Part shown: positions 26,621-32,463 of the stretch, one piece after another | Layout of the letters: each line of letters starts with the position of its first letter | Position numbering within the stretch: the stretch's first letter is position 1 | Source: Gammaproteobacteria bacterium | GTDB taxonomy: Bacteria; Pseudomonadota; Gammaproteobacteria; GCA-001735895 | Length of the DNA stretch: 32,463 nt | Reading direction: 5' to 3' | Assembly: GCA_014382695.1 (NCBI GenBank) | Contig: JACNJF010000088.1 | Location: forward strand, 14,009-46,471 | Translations under genes and position numbers: made by a program | The notes under the pieces: model-generated | The model's database searches: none | Seen by the model: the letters and a program-made list of their open reading frames with translations, nothing else | What the model was told of the DNA's origin: nothing

Positions 26621-27696
26621 TCAACACAATTAAATTTTTACTGCTTGTTAGCACGCTGCTAAGCGTATTGATGGGCTGCGCTACCACACCGGACAAGCTC
26701 TTATTCAGCATGCCCTCCAGCACTCAGGCTCAGCCAGAGCAGCAGATGATATGGCCAGATCCACCGCAGACACCCCGCTACCAGTATATCGGCGATTTAC
26801 GCGGTGAATCCAACCTGGTTAAGGACGAAAAAAAGAAAGGTAGCCTGATATCGCGCTTCTTCTCAGCACTGGTCGGACTCGATAATGAATCCATCCCGCT
26901 GGTAGATTTGATCCGTCCACAACAGGGCACGATCGATCGACAGGGTAGAATTTATGTGGCAGACCCTGGCAAACAGGCGGTGTATGTGTTCGATGAAAAA
27001 GTGTCAGAGTTTTTTATCTGGAATGAAGACACTTTGAATATTCCTTTTAAAAGCCCGGTGGGGATCGTCAGCACCGACGACAGCATCCTGGTCACTGATT
27101 CAGAGCAGGGACTGGTGTATATTTTGAATCTGCAGGGGCAGCTCCAAAATACGCTCGGCAGTGGCATCCTAAAAAGACCCACGGGCATAGCGTTTGACCC
27201 GATTCAGCAGCGTGTATTCATCAGCGATACTAGTGAGGACAATATAAAAATATTTGACCTGCAGGGAAAGCTGCTTAGCACTATCGGTAGCAGAGGTGCA
27301 CAACCGGGAGAGTTTAATCGCCCCACTTTCCTCCAGTTTCACAAGAATAAACTATACATTGCGGATTCGCTTAATACTCGAGTTCAGGTCATTAACCAGC
27401 AAAATGGTAACATTCAGGTTATCGGAGAACGCGGTCTGTATATCGGAAACTTCAGTCGCCCCAAAGGCATCGCGATTGATTCCGATGACAATATCTACGT
27501 GACCGAAAGCTATTACGATTATGTATTAATTTATAACGCTGAGGGCGAATTTTTGATGTCGATTGGAGGCTCAGGCGATCAGCCTGGCGAATTTTCCCAG
27601 CCTACGGGTGTGTGGATAGACCAACAGGACAGACTGTTTGTTTCCGATATGCTAAACAGCCGGGTATCTATATTTCAATATCTAGGAGGCCAATAA
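26614..27696 (+). CDS. NHL-repeat beta-propeller lipoprotein, second copy
   Basis: 360 aa; lipobox 'LMGC'; NHL blades 'FNRPTFLQFHKNKLYIADSLNTRVQVINQQNG', 'FSRPKGIAIDSDDNIYVTESYYDYVLIYNAEGE', 'FSQPTGVWIDQQDRLFVSDMLNSRVSIF'. Confidence 0.88.
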   Translation: MVINTIKFLLLVSTLLSVLMGCATTPDKLLFSMPSSTQAQPEQQMIWPDPPQTPRYQYIGDLRGESNLVKDEKKKGSLISRFFSALVGLDNESIPLVDLIRPQQGTIDRQGRIYVADPGKQAVYVFDEKVSEFFIWNEDTLNIPFKSPVGIVSTDDSILVTDSEQGLVYILNLQGQLQNTLGSGILKRPTGIAFDPIQQRVFISDTSEDNIKIFDLQGKLLSTIGSRGAQPGEFNRPTFLQFHKNKLYIADSLNTRVQVINQQNGNIQVIGERGLYIGNFSRPKGIAIDSDDNIYVTESYYDYVLIYNAEGEFLMSIGGSGDQPGEFSQPTGVWIDQQDRLFVSDMLNSRVSIFQYLGGQ

Positions 27697-30104
27697 TGCA
27701 AATATTTCAGCTGCTCAAAAAACAATTTCGCCAGGCCTCTTTAACCCTTGGCATGACGGCCCTGCTCGGCACTACAGCTCTGTATGCCGCAGATCGGATC
27801 TCTGATATTGCCAATACCAAGCATAACTTTTCAACTTCTGGTAGTGGCACCGTTAAAGCCACCACTGAAAGTCAAATTTGTGTTTTCTGTCATACCCCGC
27901 ATGCGGCGGAAGCCTTTCCCCAATCGCCACTCTGGAACCGTAAACTATCCGGTGAAACTTATACGCCCTACACCTCTAATTCGATTGATGCGAATGATAT
28001 TGCCGCAACGCCGGGGGGTAGCTCCAAACTCTGTCTGTCCTGCCATGATGGCACCATTGCTATTGGTAATGTCAACGTTGCCAACGGCCAGGCTAATGTC
28101 AGCATTACCCTGACCGGCACCGGTGCTGGCGGTATAATGCCATCAGGAGCCGGTGACACGACTGGTTTTACACGCAAAATCGGCACTAATCTGACCAACG
28201 ATCATCCGATATCTTTTACCTATAACACTACTCTGGCCACAGCAGATGGTGAGTTAAGAAATCCCGCCACTTCGGCCCATATCGGCAACCGCTCTCCCGG
28301 TAACACACCACTGGTACCGCTGGAAGCCAATCAGGTACAGTGTACCAGCTGCCATGACCCGCATATCCGCGACGTGGACATCACTAAAAACATTAAATTT
28401 CTGCGCCTGCACCGGTTTCAGGAAGCAACCCCTACCGGTGGCAACTTCAGCGATGCGAATGATATTATCTGTCTCGCCTGCCACGATAAACTGGGCCAGG
28501 CCTGGGCCACATCCGCTCACGCAGATCCACTTGCGGCGAATGAAACCTATAATACTGCTGCCGCAGCTTTACGTGAGTTCCCCGCCAATCAGCCGGTCTG
28601 GAAAGCCTCCTGCCTGAACTGCCATGACACCCATACCGTTCAGGGCGCTCGCCGCTTGTTACGCGAAGGCACCGACAGTGCATCAACACCGAAAACCGGT
28701 GGCAATGCAGCGCTGGAAGAAGCCTGCTATACCTGCCACTCCGCCAATGGCAATGTATTAACCGGCCAGGGTGGAGCCGGATTTGAAGTGCCGAATGTGC
28801 GCACCGACTTTACCAGCCTGACCCACATGCCTATCACCACCGCGGATCAGCCCCAGCCGACTGAAACCCACGATGTGTTGAATGCTGACCTACTCGAGGA
28901 TAAGGCCAAATTCAACAACGCAAATCGCCATGTTGAATGCACCGACTGCCATAACCCGCACCGGGTAACCAAGAACCGACTGTTCAATAACACCGGCAAT
29001 ACCGCAGCAGCCACACACAATCACGCAGCAGGACATACCAATATTGCATCCGGTGCGTTACGCGGAACGACCGGAGTAGAGCCATCTTATGGTGCCGCCA
29101 ACTTCATCCCAACCAATCTACCGCTGCTGTACACCGTGAAATCAGGTGATGGCGGCGCTGCAGCCAGTACTACCGTTGGCAGTGCCTATGTCACGCGTGA
29201 GTACCAGATCTGCCTCAAATGCCATTCCGATTATGCCTACGGTAATACACCGCCGAATCTGGGGAGCTCAGGTGGAAATACTTCATCCGGCACCAATGGT
29301 TTGACACAGTACACCAATCAGGCGATGGAGTTCCAGGCACCCGCCACTCATAGAGGGCAAACCACCACAACCAATTCTGGAGCAGGCGCCAACTGGAGCA
29401 CCAACAATCACAGATCCTGGCATCCCGTGATGGGCAACACCGGACGTACCCCGGCTATTCGCGATGCAGCCGCAGATAACTGGCTAAGCCCATTCAATGG
29501 TGCTGCCGATATTGGTAACCAGACCATGTACTGCTCAGACTGCCATGGTAACGATACGGCGAGTGGAACTTCAACGCCCAGTGGCGGTGAAAACGGCAAC
29601 CCCTGGGGACCGCATGGCTCCAATAACAACTTTGTGCTGAAGGGCGCCTGGAGTAGCACCACCGGAACCGGGAATCAGAATCACCTGTGTTTCAAATGTC
29701 ATGACTACAATGATTACGCAACCAGAAATGGTGGTGCTAGTGGTTTTGGTGGTCCCAAGGACTCTAACCTGCATCAGTTCCATGCCGACAAAATCGGCCG
29801 TATGCGCTGCACCTGGTGTCATGCCGCGATTCCGCACGGCTGGAAAAACAAGGCATTCCTGGTCAATCTGAACGATGTCGGGCCGGAGGTCGGACTCACC
29901 GCCGGCACCCAGGTCAAAAACAATATCAGAACCCCCTATAACCGCCCACCGTATTACCTCAACGCGGTACTTAAGGTGCGCAACTTTGCCACCAGTGGTA
30001 ACTGGTCTGAAAACAACTGTGGATCGAGCGGAGCACCGGGTAACGGTCAGAGCGGAAGAGACTGGATGAGAGATAGTAACGAAAGTTGTGAAAATCTACC
30101 TTAA
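27696..30104 (+). CDS. 11-heme c-type cytochrome with OmcE-like four-heme N-terminal module
   Basis: Start reassigned to ATG 27696 (RBS aggagg; TAATG overlap), giving signal peptide MQIFQLLKKQFRQASLTLGMTALLGTTALYA. Eleven CXXCH: CVFCH, CLSCH, CTSCH, CLACH, CLNCH, CYTCH, CTDCH, CLKCH, CSDCH, CFKCH, CTWCH. Confidence 0.88.
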   Translation: MQIFQLLKKQFRQASLTLGMTALLGTTALYAADRISDIANTKHNFSTSGSGTVKATTESQICVFCHTPHAAEAFPQSPLWNRKLSGETYTPYTSNSIDANDIAATPGGSSKLCLSCHDGTIAIGNVNVANGQANVSITLTGTGAGGIMPSGAGDTTGFTRKIGTNLTNDHPISFTYNTTLATADGELRNPATSAHIGNRSPGNTPLVPLEANQVQCTSCHDPHIRDVDITKNIKFLRLHRFQEATPTGGNFSDANDIICLACHDKLGQAWATSAHADPLAANETYNTAAAALREFPANQPVWKASCLNCHDTHTVQGARRLLREGTDSASTPKTGGNAALEEACYTCHSANGNVLTGQGGAGFEVPNVRTDFTSLTHMPITTADQPQPTETHDVLNADLLEDKAKFNNANRHVECTDCHNPHRVTKNRLFNNTGNTAAATHNHAAGHTNIASGALRGTTGVEPSYGAANFIPTNLPLLYTVKSGDGGAAASTTVGSAYVTREYQICLKCHSDYAYGNTPPNLGSSGGNTSSGTNGLTQYTNQAMEFQAPATHRGQTTTTNSGAGANWSTNNHRSWHPVMGNTGRTPAIRDAAADNWLSPFNGAADIGNQTMYCSDCHGNDTASGTSTPSGGENGNPWGPHGSNNNFVLKGAWSSTTGTGNQNHLCFKCHDYNDYATRNGGASGFGGPKDSNLHQFHADKIGRMRCTWCHAAIPHGWKNKAFLVNLNDVGPEVGLTAGTQVKNNIRTPYNRPPYYLNAVLKVRNFATSGNWSENNCGSSGAPGNGQSGRDWMRDSNESCENLP

Positions 30105-31071
30105 CTCTGAGGGCCGGGGAATTAGCGGAGTCTTAGCGTCCCCGCTACTCACACTGGCTTCGATCATCGCCCTGTTTGCATCTATTTCGCTTTACCCCTA
30201 TCTAGCGGGGAGAACCCAGCTCACCCTGCTGCTGATACCGACAGTGGCATTGATGATAAATTTTCTTGCCCTACTCTTTGTGCGTGGCGCTTTTTCAGCC
30301 AAACCTGCACTTCTATTATTCCATTTCTGTCTTTTTTCTCTGGTCATTCTGGCCATCATTGGGCAGCTAACCTACCTGAAAGCCACCCTTGAACTCAGCA
30401 GCATGGAAGCTTTCGACGGCAGGCTGGAGAATGTAGAGGCTGGACTATTTCACGATTATCAGCTGGATCGCGAAAAATTCTCTAATCTGGGGTTTAGCAT
30501 CAGTTACCGTCCGGGGATTAAGCGTGACAGCACAGTTAATCGCATCCAGCTGGAAACGCCTGGTCAAAAACTACGGGTGGTAGAAATTGGCGATCATATC
30601 CCGCTGGTACTTGGCCACTACCGACTGTACACCACGCATAACAAGGGTTATTCACCGCTATTCCGCTGGTTTCCAGACGATAACAGCCCTTCCCAGCTTG
30701 GCAGTGTGCATCTGCCCGCCTATCCCATAAATGAATATAAACAGGCGCGCGAATGGACGCCACCGGGCTCTCAGCAACAGCTGTGGACCATGCTGGTGAT
30801 GGAAGAGGATGTACTTCCGGAAAATCGTGAATTCAATTTCAGTATCCCCTACCGGCACCATCTGGTAATACGCATCGGTGAAGATCGAAACGTGCTTAGA
30901 GTGGGGGAAGAAATTCGACTCGACTCAGGTATTTTACGCTATGAATCTCTGACCAGCTGGATGGGGTATAAAGTAGACTATGACTGGACGCGCCCCTGGT
31001 TACTGGCAACCTGCCTGATCGGGCTAGTCAGCCTGAGCCTGTACTACCTGAATAAACTCCGTCGGCTGTAA
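30088..31071 (+). CDS. resB: ResB-like cytochrome c biogenesis protein (GTG start, overlaps upstream gene)
   Basis: 327 aa; N-terminal TM cluster, large periplasmic domain, C-terminal TM after 'LTSWMGYKVDYDWTRPWLLATCLIGLVSL', the ResB/Ccs1 arrangement. Confidence 0.7.
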   Translation: MKIYLNSEGRGISGVLASPLLTLASIIALFASISLYPYLAGRTQLTLLLIPTVALMINFLALLFVRGAFSAKPALLLFHFCLFSLVILAIIGQLTYLKATLELSSMEAFDGRLENVEAGLFHDYQLDREKFSNLGFSISYRPGIKRDSTVNRIQLETPGQKLRVVEIGDHIPLVLGHYRLYTTHNKGYSPLFRWFPDDNSPSQLGSVHLPAYPINEYKQAREWTPPGSQQQLWTMLVMEEDVLPENREFNFSIPYRHHLVIRIGEDRNVLRVGEEIRLDSGILRYESLTSWMGYKVDYDWTRPWLLATCLIGLVSLSLYYLNKLRRL

Positions 31072-31192
31072 ATTACCAGTTACGAGAATATAATTTTCCC
31101 ACTTTCTCGCTTTCGGGACAGCCACGAGCCTTCATTTAAATTACACCCACTAATCATCACGTTTTAACTCCATTATCCAGCCCAATTTTTTA

Positions 31193-31208
31193 TGGCTCAA
31201 TTATTGCA
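31193..31208 (+). promoter_or_regulatory. Sigma54 (-24/-12) promoter of the pentaheme cytochrome gene
   Basis: TGGCTC-AATTA-TTGCA, one mismatch to TGGCAC-N5-TTGCW, exact GG-N10-GC spacing, 75 nt before ATG 31284 (similar to the tetraheme gene). Confidence 0.7.
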
Positions 31209-31283
31209 TAATTAAAGACAATAATTTTAAATTTGGCCCCAGTAATTAAAGCCATCACCCAACACACAGCTGGAAAGGATCCG

Positions 31284-32210
31284 ATGAATCATAAAATCCT
31301 GAAATATTTATTTAAGCACCTCACCGTTTTAGCCTGCCTGTCTACGACGGCACTTTATGCAGCGGGCGATCTGCCTACTAAATTTAGCAATCAGGGCGGC
31401 ATTAAAAATACTCGTCACAACCTGACTCAAAACACCCTGCCAAACAATGGCGGCGGTAATATGAACTCATCCAGAAATGACTATGGGCAGGTTTGTGTGT
31501 ATTGCCATACTCCACACGGTGCAAATACAACCGTTAACCTGCCGCTCTGGAACCGGACCATCAATGCCAATACCTATACCACTTACGACACGCTGAACAC
31601 CTCAACACTAACTTCAGATGTAGCCCAACCCGGCATCAACTCGCTATCCTGCCTGTCCTGTCATGACGGCACATTGGCGGTTGACTCGATCATCAACATG
31701 CCCGGTTCAAATGGCTACAGTGCCAGTCAACAGACCACACAAAGTGATGCGTTTCTGAATCAATGGGCGACGGTATTTGGTGGTAACGCTACCTCAACCC
31801 ACGCAGGCCTGAGTGCCGACGGTACCGGATGTCTGGCCTGTCACTCGACTACAGCACTCGCAGTAATCGGCGGTACAGCCACCGACTTTAGACTGTTTGC
31901 GATTGGGACCGACCTGACCAATGACCATCCAGTCGGGATAGCCATGCCAGCAACAGGCGCGGGCACCGATTTTAATACACCGACTGCAACCCTTGCCAGT
32001 ATCAGCTGGTTCGATAATGATGCTGACAGTCGACCCGACAGCAATGAGATTCGCTTTTACAATACAGGTTCCGGCCCCCGCGTAGAATGCGCATCCTGTC
32101 ATGATCCACATGGTGTTTCACCTACTGGAATCGGTGGCACCATCAATGCCAGCTTCCTGCGCATCAATAATGCCGGTAGCGCGGTCTGCCTGACTTGCCA
32201 TGTGAAATAG
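31284..32210 (+). CDS. OmcE-like pentaheme c-type cytochrome, candidate alternative filament subunit
   Basis: ATG 31284 with RBS ggaaagga; signal peptide ending LYA-AGD; CVYCH, CLSCH, CLACH, CASCH, CLTCH. Same skeleton as the 18459 ORF (IKNTRHN, TPHGA, PLWNR, NDHPVGI, CASCHDPHG, FLRINNAGSAVCLTCHVK). Confidence 0.82.
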   Translation: MNHKILKYLFKHLTVLACLSTTALYAAGDLPTKFSNQGGIKNTRHNLTQNTLPNNGGGNMNSSRNDYGQVCVYCHTPHGANTTVNLPLWNRTINANTYTTYDTLNTSTLTSDVAQPGINSLSCLSCHDGTLAVDSIINMPGSNGYSASQQTTQSDAFLNQWATVFGGNATSTHAGLSADGTGCLACHSTTALAVIGGTATDFRLFAIGTDLTNDHPVGIAMPATGAGTDFNTPTATLASISWFDNDADSRPDSNEIRFYNTGSGPRVECASCHDPHGVSPTGIGGTINASFLRINNAGSAVCLTCHVK

Positions 32211-32254
32211 GCCCAAATCTAAACTCGTAAAACATATCGATAATTCTTTTGTAT

Positions 32255-32290
32255 GTACTGAACTGAGGCACACTGCCTTCAGTTCAGTAC
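32255..32290 (+). terminator. Long stem-loop downstream of the pentaheme gene (terminator/3' stabiliser candidate)
   Basis: GTACTGAACTGAGGCA-CAC-TGCC(T)TCAGTTCAGTAC: 16 bp stem with a single bulged T; no clear U-tract. Confidence 0.6.
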
Positions 32291-32463
32291 GCTACTAAAA
32301 TTAGATCGCTACCTTTGCTGAATCAATACTGCTCTACAACTTCCTGTCACCACTGACTACTCAATATTTTTTTAATCAGCCCGGTCGCACTACACCGACC
32401 TATTTATCTTTAAATAAACTTCTGCAAAATCTCGACTAAAGTCTTTTGATCACAACATAATTA

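Noticed and set aside
28354-28689. Alternative-frame ORFs within the 11-heme cytochrome (28354..28617, 28465..28689 and others)
   Set aside because: The eleven CXXCH motifs and signal peptide firmly fix the reading frame of 27696..30104; overlapping frames have no features.
3589-30104. Interpretation as a dissimilatory nitrite/tetrathionate reductase or Mtr/Omc (Shewanella-type) operon
   Set aside because: No CXXCK or catalytic-site signature and no recognisable MtrA/MtrB/MtrC or NrfA sequence. The motifs match OmcE-like, c7-like and class I cytochromes instead, though catalytic roles cannot be excluded without searches.
1-32463. CRISPR arrays, tRNA/rRNA genes, transposases, integrases, phage genes
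   Set aside because: None seen: no regularly spaced repeats, no tRNA-like cloverleaf noticed, and no mobile-element motifs in any ORF. The paralog pairs are diverged gene duplications, not IS copies.

Overview
This 32.5 kb window, probably from a Gram-negative proteobacterium, is almost entirely a c-type cytochrome / extracellular electron transfer locus.

The + strand half (about 15.6-32.2 kb) encodes:
- an OmcE-like tetraheme cytochrome and a pentaheme variant of it
- an 11-heme cytochrome whose N-terminus is another copy of the OmcE-like module
- four proteins carrying c7-type triheme domains, one fused to a monoheme cytochrome c domain
- two NHL-propeller lipoproteins
- a SurA/PpiC-like prolyl isomerase
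- a putative outer-membrane beta-barrel
- two paralogous coiled-coil proteins of unknown function
- a ResB-like cytochrome c maturation protein.

The - strand half (about 3-15.5 kb) encodes:
- two triheme class-I cytochromes, a monoheme and a heptaheme cytochrome
- two standalone Reg_prop-type propellers
- a ResA/TlpA-like thioredoxin
- two histidine kinases and an NtrC-type sigma54 activator with GAFTGA and a Fis-type HTH.

Reading the intergenic DNA, I find sigma54 (-24/-12) promoter-like sequences with exact GG-N10-GC spacing in front of the tetraheme gene, the pentaheme gene, the divergent NHL / triheme-cytochrome pair and, more weakly, the resA-kinase-activator operon. My central hypothesis is a two-component/sigma54-controlled cytochrome-filament ('nanowire') plus outer-membrane conduit system. 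It would have two alternative filament subunits (4- and 5-heme) and a dedicated adaptor/cap cytochrome (11-heme).

All homology statements come from motif recognition without database searches.
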